This document shows, piece by piece, positions 8,301-15,645 of a DNA stretch of 64,000 bases (positions are counted from its first letter, which is position 1; each line of letters starts with the position of its first letter). The position numbers and the translations under genes were made by a program. Under the pieces are notes generated by a model. The model was not told the origin of the DNA, did not search any database, and saw only the letters and a list, made by a program, of their open reading frames with translations. Source of the stretch: Kordiimonas laminariae (lineage in GTDB: Bacteria > Pseudomonadota > Alphaproteobacteria > Sphingomonadales > Kordiimonadaceae); assembly GCF_023008165.1 (NCBI RefSeq), contig NZ_JAKQZA010000001.1:248001-312000 (forward strand). Direction: 5' to 3'.

Positions 8301-9392
8301 TTACGCTGAGAATTCCACCAGTTTAATGGCATCTTCATTCACAAGCGCGCCGCCCACACGTTTGGTGGCATAAAAATTCACATACGGCTTGTTAGAATAT
8401 GGATCGCGCAGCACACGCACACCTGCCCGTTCTACAAGCGTGTAGGCACGCTCAAAATTACCAAATGCAATCGCGAAAGCACCATCAGCCATATCAGGCA
8501 TGTCCTCAACTTCGGTAACCGGATAACCCAGCAGCATATCTGGCTGGCCTTCAATCAAGCCCGCACGCCAAATGAAATTGCCGTCAGCATCCTTAAGTTT
8601 GCGAACTGCAGCGAGGGTTGCACTGTTCATCACAAAATATGCCCCCTGGCGGTAGCGGGATTTAAGCGCATGAATGGCATCAATCAGTACATCTGCATCT
8701 TGCAGCGCACCAGCAGCACCGGTTTTCACTTTGCCGATTGTTGCCGTGTAATCAGCATGCAGAAAACCTTTTGGTTGATCAGTGCCTGAACCATTCACAA
8801 TTGCAGCCGCTTCTTTCACAGCAAATTCTTCTGCCACTTCTTCTTGCAGCCATGCTTCCGCATCAAACTGCATATCATCCAGAGCGCGCTGGGTTGCCGC
8901 AGCATTTGCATAAACCTCACCTGGCACAATCGACACTTCCTTCAAAGAAGGTGTATCCGTTTCAGTACGGCCACCAGTTTCACCAACCCAGCCAGAGCCA
9001 GTACCACCAGTGTTCACAAGGCGCTTATAATCGCTTGTTTCAATTGTTTTCACCTTCACGATCTTGCGCAGAGGAGAAAGGTCAACAAGCTGCTTTTCAA
9101 TTTCTTCATCAATCACTGTTGGCACAGCAAAACCACCATCACCACCAGTGCCCGTTGAAAGAGCTTTGGCTTCAAATGCTTTCAGCGCCGTATCATCGCC
9201 TTTCTGGATAAAGCCACCGAGAAAAGCAGTTTTATGCTCTGCATCATCAGCGGCAAAACCGAATGCGCCATTTGAACCAGGGCGTGCAAGCTCTGTTTCA
9301 AGGTTATCAAGCCGGCCTTTCAGGCCCATAATACTGTTTTCTGCCGCATCCATATGATCATCAATCGCGGACTTCAGGTCTGTCATATCCAT
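8301..9392 (-). CDS. HK97-family major capsid protein
   Basis: A 363-residue HK97-fold capsid protein. Residues 1-80 form the short scaffolding-like delta domain, with a coiled coil (MGLKGRLDNLETELA). The mature part starts near KALSTGTGGDGGFAVPTVI, a typical processing-site region. GWVGETGGRTETDTPSL (E-loop region), QRALDDMQFDAEAWLQEE (spine helix) and the A-domain segment MLLGYPVTEVEDMPDM are all present. AAGGAG lies 7 nt upstream of the ATG. It is normally directly behind the protease gene, but here a divergent gene (9724-10398) separates them. A strong terminator follows it. Confidence 0.95.
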   Translation of the reverse strand: MDMTDLKSAIDDHMDAAENSIMGLKGRLDNLETELARPGSNGAFGFAADDAEHKTAFLGGFIQKGDDTALKAFEAKALSTGTGGDGGFAVPTVIDEEIEKQLVDLSPLRKIVKVKTIETSDYKRLVNTGGTGSGWVGETGGRTETDTPSLKEVSIVPGEVYANAAATQRALDDMQFDAEAWLQEEVAEEFAVKEAAAIVNGSGTDQPKGFLHADYTATIGKVKTGAAGALQDADVLIDAIHALKSRYRQGAYFVMNSATLAAVRKLKDADGNFIWRAGLIEGQPDMLLGYPVTEVEDMPDMADGAFAIAFGNFERAYTLVERAGVRVLRDPYSNKPYVNFYATKRVGGALVNEDAIKLVEFSA

Positions 9393-9723
9393 GACATCAC
9401 TCCTTAATTTCAGGTATAAAAAAAGCCCATCCCCATACTAGGTAATGAGCGGTTTAAAAGGCCGCGATATCCAGCCTGCATCACACAGAATGGGGGCCAA
9501 ATGTCACTGATATCAGCTAATAGAACAGCCGCCAGCCTCTCGCTGACAGCTCCTTATTGATACAGCTTACGTCTTATCGGTTCACTCAATCTGTACAAGA
9601 ACTGCATACACCAACACCACTTTTTCCACCTCAACACCATCATGAACAAATGATGAACATTGCCTTAAGTGCATTTTTATGCTTATAGATGTAAAACAAG
9701 CTTATTAGCGAACGGAGGGGATC
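9393..9723. other. Intergenic region between capsid gene and the inserted plus-strand gene
   Basis: These 331 bp hold no convincing gene. Near 9720 the sequence GGAGGGG precedes the plus-strand ATG at 9724, with a possible promoter (TTGCCT, then TATAGA 18 bp on) near 9660-9690. On the capsid side a run of seven T on the minus strand (around 9418-9426) follows a G-rich stretch, just upstream of the capsid ribosome site. It could be a leader structure, but I cannot fold it convincingly. Confidence 0.4.
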
Positions 9724-10398
9724 ATGCGCTCATTTACAAAGTTTTGTAGTTTTTGCCTTTTACCAATTATCTGTCTAACGGGCGCAGCTGGAGCTTTCAC
9801 CTTCACTTACACCAACGGTAAAGCTGAACAACAAATGGCTAAGTCAGCAAAAAATGACTGGCAGAAAATTGATTTCCACATGCAAATCAATGGTGATTTT
9901 ATAGGTGATGGCGGCCGTCAATATTCGTTTGACAGTCCAATAGAAATCGCTCGCAAAGAACCAGTATTTAAACTCACCAGCGAAAATGTGGAGCGCACAT
10001 GTTTTCAAAGCGCTTTCACTGAAGAAGACATTATTACCAATATGTCACTCAGCATCTATCTCACTTCTGAAGCACAAAAAAGTTTTACCAAACTCTTATC
10101 CAACAATGCCGGGGAAACGCTATCGTTCAACTACGCCTTTTTCCAGATCAAAGATTTTAAGGTAACCGAACAATCAGTGAAGAATTACAAAAACAACCAA
10201 GGGAAAACATTTAACTTTGATGAAGCTTCCTATGACCAACCGGATTTCGCTATCGCCGCCACCACTGAAAACATAGCCAGCTTTATGCGCTTGGTAAAAA
10301 TGCTGTCGCCCGAAGCGTTACCAAAAAAGTGTTACACGCTGAAAAGCGATGAATCTTTCCCTTATTGGCAACAACTCGAAGAACGTTTTTGGAATTAA
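9724..10398 (+). CDS. Exported protein inserted between protease and capsid genes (moron-like)
   Basis: A 224-residue protein with an N-terminal signal or anchor segment (FCLLPIICLTGAAGAFTF, residues 9-26). The rest looks periplasmic. A stretch around residues 105-140 (MSLSIYLTSEAQKSFTKLLS, then NNAGETLSF) resembles the SecD P1 head-type pattern 'FxxEGxxxFxxLTxxNVGxxLAI', a weak hint only. GGAGGGG precedes the ATG. It runs against the late operon and splits the usual protease-capsid pair, as lysogeny-expressed morons do. It would be transcribed independently from the 331-bp gap upstream. Confidence 0.7.
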   Translation: MRSFTKFCSFCLLPIICLTGAAGAFTFTYTNGKAEQQMAKSAKNDWQKIDFHMQINGDFIGDGGRQYSFDSPIEIARKEPVFKLTSENVERTCFQSAFTEEDIITNMSLSIYLTSEAQKSFTKLLSNNAGETLSFNYAFFQIKDFKVTEQSVKNYKNNQGKTFNFDEASYDQPDFAIAATTENIASFMRLVKMLSPEALPKKCYTLKSDESFPYWQQLEERFWN

Positions 10399-10414
10399 AT
10401 ACTTTTCAGTAAGC

Positions 10415-11359
10415 CTAAGATTTAATGACGCGAATAACTTGCCCGGTGATAGACAGGCTTTTCGCCCGTACTTCGGGTTCTTGCCAGGTATTAGCTTCAA
10501 TGGGAAATTTCGCTGACGAAGGCGACAACAATTTCTTTTTGTAGTTCCCGTACCGCACCTCAATTTCAAAAGGCCCTTGAACATCGGAAATAGATTCAAA
10601 TTTCATCTCAAAGGTTGAAGCACCATTTTCTGGCCCAACTACAGTTCTTAGCCTGTGCCAACCGCCATAAAACTGTGGTGCCGCCCACAAATCAAACTTC
10701 TCGACTGCTCCCTTTCCCTCAAGTACCAAAGTGCGATTTTTCACTTCGCGGATCAGATCTGCGATTTCTACTTCCTCCGAAGCGCCCAAATCTATGGCTT
10801 TAAAGCCTTTTGCCGTAATGGCTTTTGCCTGTGTGCGGGAGAAACCGTTATCTCTGAGGAGCGTTTCAAAAGAACGAGGTGTATGGGGCATATTCATATC
10901 CTGTTGGCGGGATTTAACGTTTTCAACACGGGCCATTTCATTGGCAGGGAAGGTAACCAAGGATACCTCCATCAAATCTGCCTCGTGAATAGTACGAACA
11001 CCTGTTGTGGCGCTTCGGCTCGCGCGTTTGGCAACAAAGCCAATGGAAAGCCCGTTAAGGGCCCCCATTTTTAAAAGCTCATGAACACGTTCACCGTCGC
11101 CCTTCACCGCGATGCGAGCCTTCACATACAGGCCTTTTTCATCTTCACGGATTATTTCAAACCGACCGATCGGTTGTTTTTGATCATGTTGCCACAGAAG
11201 TGCGGGCGTGCGTTTCTTCAAGCTTGCATCAAACGCCCCACGTTCAACAATATCACCATCACGGTCCACATTACCAAAGATAGCGCCGTAACCTTCAAAA
11301 GTGCCGTCTTCGCTTTCCTGCTTCAGTTCGAGCGGGAAGATAGTTGTTTGTGGTGTCAT
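10415..11359 (-). CDS. HK97-family prohead protease with C-terminal extension
   Basis: A 314-residue protein; the ATG at 11359 (GAGAA upstream) gives the usual N-terminus. Residues ~1-150 are the protease: FEGYGAIFGNVDRDGDIVE, a candidate catalytic His in LLWQHDQKQPIG, and LNGLSIGF with a candidate catalytic Ser. This is followed by the conserved helix RSFETLLRDNGFSRTQAKAI. After that, ~105 residues are unusual: a linker (EIADLIREVKNRTLVL) and a beta-rich domain with FEMKFESISDVQGPFEIEVR. I do not recognise this domain. The protease matures capsid and scaffold. It follows a terminator and the zinc-ribbon gene. Confidence 0.88.
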   Translation of the reverse strand: MTPQTTIFPLELKQESEDGTFEGYGAIFGNVDRDGDIVERGAFDASLKKRTPALLWQHDQKQPIGRFEIIREDEKGLYVKARIAVKGDGERVHELLKMGALNGLSIGFVAKRASRSATTGVRTIHEADLMEVSLVTFPANEMARVENVKSRQQDMNMPHTPRSFETLLRDNGFSRTQAKAITAKGFKAIDLGASEEVEIADLIREVKNRTLVLEGKGAVEKFDLWAAPQFYGGWHRLRTVVGPENGASTFEMKFESISDVQGPFEIEVRYGNYKKKLLSPSSAKFPIEANTWQEPEVRAKSLSITGQVIRVIKS

Positions 11360-11401
11360 GCAAATTCTCTTGGTTCGTTTGGGCTTTGCAGCCGTATTCA
11401 G

Positions 11402-11441
11402 ATAAAAAGAACCCGCATACATTGGGGATGTATGCGGGTTA
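11402..11441 (-). terminator. Rho-independent terminator before the protease gene
   Basis: An 11-bp perfect stem, ACCCGCATACA (11411-11421) and TGTATGCGGGT (11429-11439), with a T-rich minus-strand tail (TTCTTTTTATC). It sits between the zinc-ribbon gene and the protease start at 11359, so downstream head genes need read-through or antitermination. Confidence 0.75.
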
Positions 11442-11500
11442 ATGAGCTGAGCAATAAGGCTATGCCTCACACTCATCTGGGAGGAAACTTTTAAATCAGG

Positions 11501-12052
11501 CTAATGCGGCAAGCCTGGTGGTTTATCTTCATCACTCGGCGTTCCGTATTTTTTTTCCTGTTTTGATTTAATATGCGGCGGTACATCCCTGAAGCTTGAG
11601 AGATGTACCATTTTATGAGATTGGGAAAGCTGGCGTCTCAGATTTTCGCGCCCTGCCCTGATCTTTTCCATCTTCACAGGCATATCTTTCTGGCACAATT
11701 CACCATTTTCTTCGGTAACCGTCCATAATTTGGGCTTACAGCGCTTAGCTGTTTCCACGGTGAAACGCTGCCTGTCTCTTAAGGTAAGCACCAGTGTAAG
11801 CGGTGCAAGCACTAGGATCGGCAACCAGAACAGGCTGGCAACCACTACTCCGAGGAAAACCACAAGTGCAGGCATACTGCCAGTTGATTTTACATCGATG
11901 GTAAGCCAGGTTCCGCAGCCCGTGCACACAACGGTGGCGGGCAGATGCGCCATATAGAGATGTCGATTTTGAACGCCCTTATTACAACAAGGGCACACAA
12001 CGTGTTTCACTGAGAACGCCCTTTCTGTATCTGTAGAAAGAGTATAGCGCAA
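11501..12052 (-). CDS. Zinc-ribbon membrane protein between portal and protease genes
   Basis: A 183-residue protein. Two Cys pairs (CPCC near residue 20 and CTGC near residue 43) form a candidate zinc ribbon. A hydrophobic region at about 60-92 (PALVVFLGVVVASLFWLPIL onwards) makes one or two membrane helices, and the C-terminal half is charged. It occupies the slot of the small RcGTA gene between portal and protease but is larger and has no recognised family. A membrane-bound zinc-ribbon protein is odd among head genes, and it might be host-directed. The frame is open with normal codons. Confidence 0.6.
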   Translation of the reverse strand: MRYTLSTDTERAFSVKHVVCPCCNKGVQNRHLYMAHLPATVVCTGCGTWLTIDVKSTGSMPALVVFLGVVVASLFWLPILVLAPLTLVLTLRDRQRFTVETAKRCKPKLWTVTEENGELCQKDMPVKMEKIRAGRENLRRQLSQSHKMVHLSSFRDVPPHIKSKQEKKYGTPSDEDKPPGLPH

Positions 12053-12085
12053 AAAGGTTAAATTTTCCAGAACACGTCAAGATTG

Positions 12086-13255
12086 CTAGTTTTTGGTACT
12101 AAACCCCAGCATTTCCCGCTTTTCTTCATCCTTCAGGAAGCTTGCATTCGCGATACGGTCGAACCGGCGCGCGCGTTTATCGGCGAGCGCGGGGATATCA
12201 TCCAGCTCAAGCACCAGCTTTGTCTCTGCACCACCAAACTTGGGGGCGAGCCATGCTGTCAGCTCGGCGGCGATATCGCTTGCCAGCGGGATGATTGTGT
12301 CCTCCCACAGGCTCTGCCGCGCTTCTCTATAGTTTGAATATGTCATGCTATCCGGCACGCCCACCATTTGTGGCGGCACACCAAATGCCAGCGCAATCTC
12401 GCGTGCGCTCATATTCTTTGAAGAGGACCAATCCATATCCTTCGGGCTCATGCCCATATCCTGCCACTTAAGCCCCCCTTCAAGGAGTAGCGGACGGCCT
12501 GCGTTTAAAGCACCTGTATACTGGGTTTCCACCTGCGTTTTCAGGGCATCAAACTGCGCTTCCGTAAGCGGGTGATCGACATCTTCCTGATAGAGAACAC
12601 CTGAAGGTGTGCCGCCATTCTGGATAAGCGCCAGGTTCCAGCGGCTACCGTCATTATGGGCATCCACAGATGTTGCGGCAGCCTCTAAGGGTGCCATACC
12701 GTACCAATCAGAAAGCGGATTAAATGTTTTCCAGTGTAACACACTGGGCACCTCAAAACGTTGTTTTTTGCCCATCACTTGCTGTTCATAGCCAGCTGGC
12801 AGACCGTCTGTACCTTCAACTACACTCATGGTATCTGGCCGCAGGAGCCATAATTCTTTTGGCGCGCCTTCCTTTGGGCCAGCGGCAAACGCATAAGCGT
12901 TGCCCGCAATCATATAATAGCCCACAAGGTTATAGAGAAAGTTTTCACCGCGCAGTTTTGGGTTCGGCCGCATAATCAGCTTGGCAAGCGGATGTTCGCT
13001 CATGCGCTTACCGTCCTCTTCCACCACAAACGGAATACTGGCCACCGCTTTCGCCACCAGATTAATCGCCCGGTATGCAATCACATTCTGCTGGTAACCT
13101 TCCCTCGCCAGCTTATCGTATCGGCGCGGGGTTGCAATTGCCTGGCCTGGGCCAACACGGCTGTAAATTGGGCGTTTGGCTGTATATGCTTCACCACCTT
13201 TTGCCGTACCCTTTGGGGCCTGTTTTCGTTTAAAAAGCATGTCGAATACTGACAT
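12086..13255 (-). CDS. Phage portal protein (HK97 family)
   Basis: A 389-residue portal protein of the HK97/lambda-gpB type. Visible markers are the N-terminal MLFKRKQAP, NVIAYRAINLVAKAVASIPF, EHPLAKLIMRPNPKLRGENF, the GNAYAFAAGP strand, the stem and crown region (LDALKTQVETQYTGALNAG) and DMDWSSSKNMSAREIALAFG with VPPQMVGVP. It forms the dodecameric ring through which DNA enters. The ATG at 13255 overlaps the terminase TGA by one base, and AAGGAAA precedes it. A TTG one codon earlier is less likely to be the start. Confidence 0.95.
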   Translation of the reverse strand: MSVFDMLFKRKQAPKGTAKGGEAYTAKRPIYSRVGPGQAIATPRRYDKLAREGYQQNVIAYRAINLVAKAVASIPFVVEEDGKRMSEHPLAKLIMRPNPKLRGENFLYNLVGYYMIAGNAYAFAAGPKEGAPKELWLLRPDTMSVVEGTDGLPAGYEQQVMGKKQRFEVPSVLHWKTFNPLSDWYGMAPLEAAATSVDAHNDGSRWNLALIQNGGTPSGVLYQEDVDHPLTEAQFDALKTQVETQYTGALNAGRPLLLEGGLKWQDMGMSPKDMDWSSSKNMSAREIALAFGVPPQMVGVPDSMTYSNYREARQSLWEDTIIPLASDIAAELTAWLAPKFGGAETKLVLELDDIPALADKRARRFDRIANASFLKDEEKREMLGFSTKN

Positions 13256-14559
13256 CAAAGTTTCCTTATTTGCGGTGAGGCACTGTGCCCGAGCATTAAA
13301 TCAGAGATGGCATAAACAAGAGCATCCAGCCTGTCTGGACTGCTGCCGGATCCCGCACCGGTAAAACTGCACATCTGGTCTTCGAGCTGCGGGAATGCAC
13401 CCACATGATGCACTCGGGATAGTTCATAAAGACTGGCAACAGGTTCAGCCCGTGTACGTTTGCCGCGCGTAGCATGCACCGCGGTGATAGGTACTGCGGC
13501 ATCCACCTGCCGGATCACACTTTCCGCCATCGCACCACCCTGATTTACCTCAATCACGATACGGTCTGCCTTCAATGTATGATAAAGCGCCACTGCCCGC
13601 CGCGCCCAGCCATTTGGAGACAAGCCCTGAACACTGCTATCCGCCAGCACATAGGCTTGCTCGCCAGCAGTACCAGCCGCAACAATACCGCATTCATCGG
13701 CGTTTTCTCCGGCTGTGGCCGGTGGGTCAATGGCCACCACAAGGCGGTCCATCTCAGGGGCTTTATGCACCCTGAGCGTATCAAGATGCGCCCGTTGCCA
13801 CAAAGCGCCAGCCACATCCTCCAGCACCTCTGCCATCAGTTCCTGACGCCCCAGACGCGTGCCTTCGTATTTTTTTAAAATCTGGCTTTTAAAACTGCGG
13901 GCCAGATTATCCATATTATCAAATGTACTGCCCCGTGTGACAGCAACATCATCAGCTTTAAGAAGTGCTTTCAAAAGCGCCGTTGGCTTTGGTGTTGTCG
14001 TAATCATGGAGCGCGGGTTACTGCCAAGCCGAAGCCCAAACAGCAAGTTATCCCACATGCTTTCCTGATGCCGCCACGCGCACAGCTCATCACACCAGGC
14101 GGCATGATGCTGCGGACCGCGAAGGCGTTCAGGCTCTTCAGCACTAAACAGGGTAGCAACCGAGCCACCGGGCCACGTAAGTGTACGTTTACTGCTTTCA
14201 AACTTCGGCATTGCCCAAGGCGGGCAAACCCGCATAAGGCCGCTATCGCCCTCAATCATCACCGCGCGACCATCATGGAGTGTGGGGGCGACCAGTGCTA
14301 TACGGACCGGATCTTTTTCCGCTTCCGCTATTTCCACCAGCCCCCTAACCCATTCGGCACCTGCGCGTGTTTTCCCGAAGCCGCGCCCCGCGAGTACAAG
14401 CCAGTGCACCCAAGCGCCTTTTGGCGGCAATTGGCTACGCCTTGCCCAGAAGGACCAATCATAAAAAAGGAGCGCTGCTTCTTCGTCGGTTAAGTTTTCA
14501 AGGAACTCAGCTCTTTTTGGGCGGCTGAGCGACCGCACGGAACTTGCGGAGAAGCGCAT
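13255..14559 (-). CDS. terL: Terminase large subunit (GTA gp2-like)
   Basis: A 434-residue packaging motor. The ATPase domain carries a Walker A-type loop GRGFGKTRAG (about residue 58), AAWCDELCAW as the Walker B/Glu region, and TTTPKPT as the coupling motif. The nuclease domain shows VVAIDPPAT, IVIEVNQGGAM and the C-terminal DRLDALVYAISDL, consistent with an RNase H-type nuclease with acidic metal ligands. Closest by eye to RcGTA gp2. Its start overlaps the terS gene by 53 nt. The protein appears intact, so packaging is not obviously disabled. Confidence 0.95.
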   Translation of the reverse strand: MRFSASSVRSLSRPKRAEFLENLTDEEAALLFYDWSFWARRSQLPPKGAWVHWLVLAGRGFGKTRAGAEWVRGLVEIAEAEKDPVRIALVAPTLHDGRAVMIEGDSGLMRVCPPWAMPKFESSKRTLTWPGGSVATLFSAEEPERLRGPQHHAAWCDELCAWRHQESMWDNLLFGLRLGSNPRSMITTTPKPTALLKALLKADDVAVTRGSTFDNMDNLARSFKSQILKKYEGTRLGRQELMAEVLEDVAGALWQRAHLDTLRVHKAPEMDRLVVAIDPPATAGENADECGIVAAGTAGEQAYVLADSSVQGLSPNGWARRAVALYHTLKADRIVIEVNQGGAMAESVIRQVDAAVPITAVHATRGKRTRAEPVASLYELSRVHHVGAFPQLEDQMCSFTGAGSGSSPDRLDALVYAISDLMLGHSASPQIRKL

Positions 14560-14953
14560 CTTTCACCCCAACTGTGTCAAAGGTCTGCTGTTCAGCTTTC
14601 CCTGCTTTATCATTATATTTTTCAGGCCTGCGCGCCTTGAGAAGGAACATAAGCATGCTATCGGAATAATCCTGCACGTGGCCAACCACTTCACCGCCAC
14701 GGTAAACGGGTTTTGCAACCCCTTTCACGGCGCGGCGCATTGCTTCTTCCTCAATAAGGTCAGTGGCGATATCGAGCGCCTGCTCCCATTCAACAGCGAA
14801 GGCGATATCCACTCGTCGCCATTTATAAACAGTGCGCCCCGAAACACCTGCGGCTTCAGCCGCTTTCACCACAGAATAGCCTTCAGAAAGAAAATCCAGA
14901 AACTTGGCTTTGATAGCTTTTTGCTGTTCCAGCTTTTCGCATCCCAGTTTCAT
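14507..14953 (-). CDS. terS: Terminase small subunit
   Basis: A 148-residue protein. The ATG at 14953 is preferred (AAGG upstream); an in-frame extension to 15079 crosses a terminator-like hairpin. An N-terminal helix-turn-helix (SVVKAAEAAGVSGRTVYKWR) binds phage DNA, followed by an oligomerisation region (EWEQALDIATDLIEEEAMRR) and the family hallmark MLMFLLKARRPEKY near the C-terminus. It is the first gene of the late operon. About 150 nt of leader separate it from the direct-repeat promoter region. Confidence 0.9.
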   Translation of the reverse strand: MKLGCEKLEQQKAIKAKFLDFLSEGYSVVKAAEAAGVSGRTVYKWRRVDIAFAVEWEQALDIATDLIEEEAMRRAVKGVAKPVYRGGEVVGHVQDYSDSMLMFLLKARRPEKYNDKAGKAEQQTFDTVGVKDALLRKFRAVAQPPKKS

Positions 14954-14973
14954 GAAGCCCTTCCTATATACAA

Positions 14974-15016
14974 AGGTAAAAACGAGAAAAGCACGCGAGC
15001 AAATACCGCGTGCTTT
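14974..15016 (-). terminator. Strong hairpin with U-rich tail in the terS leader
   Basis: A perfect 10-bp stem on the minus strand, AAAGCACGCG (15016-15007) and CGCGTGCTTT (14997-14988), with a 9-nt loop, then TTCTCGTTTTT. It lies between the presumed late promoter (15085-15162) and terS (14953), so the late operon would not be transcribed without read-through. This is the layout of a lambda Q-type antitermination control. Confidence 0.7.
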
Positions 15017-15106
15017 GATAATAATCTTTATATGATCTTCTATAGTAAGCGTGAAACCGGGCTGCCCACCCAGACGCACACAACTGCAGAACTTAACTAT
15101 CCCTAT

Positions 15107-15133
15107 GGTGCAATATTATGCATTAGGGTGCAA
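15107..15133 (-). promoter_or_regulatory. Paired GGTGCAA sites in copy 1
   Basis: Two identical GGTGCAA heptamers (15107-15113 and 15127-15133) start 20 bp apart, about two helical turns, flanking the -10-like element on the minus strand. The same pair recurs at 16503-16509 and 16523-16529. This suggests a same-face activator or a second regulator of the late promoter. Confidence 0.5.
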
Positions 15134-15142
15134 GTTATTTTT

Positions 15143-15157
15143 TTACGTTTTTCGTAA
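15143..15157. promoter_or_regulatory. Repressor-type operator upstream of terS
   Basis: Perfect palindrome TTACG-N5-CGTAA (extended TTTACG/CGTAAA), identical in arms to the operator at 20946-20960 beside the S24 repressor gene. It lies just upstream of the minus-strand -10-like element, where a bound repressor would cover the -35 region. Confidence 0.7.
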
Positions 15158-15274
15158 ATTAATTTCTAAATACCAGATATGCCTATCGTTCTGCGATTGA
15201 CATCCAGCTCAAAAGCCCAAACAGTGTATATGGTAGTTTCAGAGTTCGCATTCATACTCGCAGGAGCAATACCC

Positions 15275-15643
15275 ATGGAACTTGGTGCTTTCTCTATCAG
15301 TCTCGGCGTGAAAGACCTGGCAAAATCAAAGACCTTTTATGAAGCCCTTGGCTTCAGCCAGTTCGCCGGAAACGAAGACCATAAATATCTGATCATGAAA
15401 AATGGTGAAACGCTCGTTGGCCTGTTTGAAGGCATGTTCGAAGGCCCCATGCTTACCTTCAACCCTGGCTGGGACCAATCAGCGGGCGAACTGCCATCCT
15501 TTGAAGATGTTCGAGATATTAAAGCCAAACTGAAAGCAGCTGGCCTAGACATTCAAAACGAAGGCGGCGGCGATAGTGGCCCCGGCAGCTTTATGGTGAT
15601 TGATCCTGACGGATACCCTGTACTGATTGACCAGCACCGTTAA
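15275..15643 (+). CDS. VOC-family (glyoxalase/bleomycin-resistance fold) protein
   Basis: A 122-residue single-domain vicinal-oxygen-chelate protein. It shows the beta-alpha-beta-beta-beta pattern: FSISLGVKDLAKSKTFYEAL near the N-terminus, a central LIMKNGETLVGLF, and the C-terminal FMVIDPDGYPVLIDQHR with the usual PDGxxxxxDQ motif. Enzyme substrate cannot be told. The ATG at 15275 follows AGGAG by 8 nt; a longer frame starts at 15179. It lies between the two copies of the 78-bp direct repeat, convergent with the exported-protein gene and opposite to the phage operon, so it is probably cargo. Confidence 0.85.
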   Translation: MELGAFSISLGVKDLAKSKTFYEALGFSQFAGNEDHKYLIMKNGETLVGLFEGMFEGPMLTFNPGWDQSAGELPSFEDVRDIKAKLKAAGLDIQNEGGGDSGPGSFMVIDPDGYPVLIDQHR

Positions 15644-15645
15644 GC

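Larger units (their letters stand above)
15085..15162 (-). repeat. 78-bp direct repeat, copy 1 (terS promoter region)
   Basis: Matches 16481-16558 at 75 of 78 positions. It contains the palindrome TTACG-TTTTT-CGTAA (15143-15157), two GGTGCAA words starting 20 bp apart (15107 and 15127), and on the minus strand an extended -10-like TGCATAATAT. It is placed directly upstream of the late operon. Confidence 0.9.
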
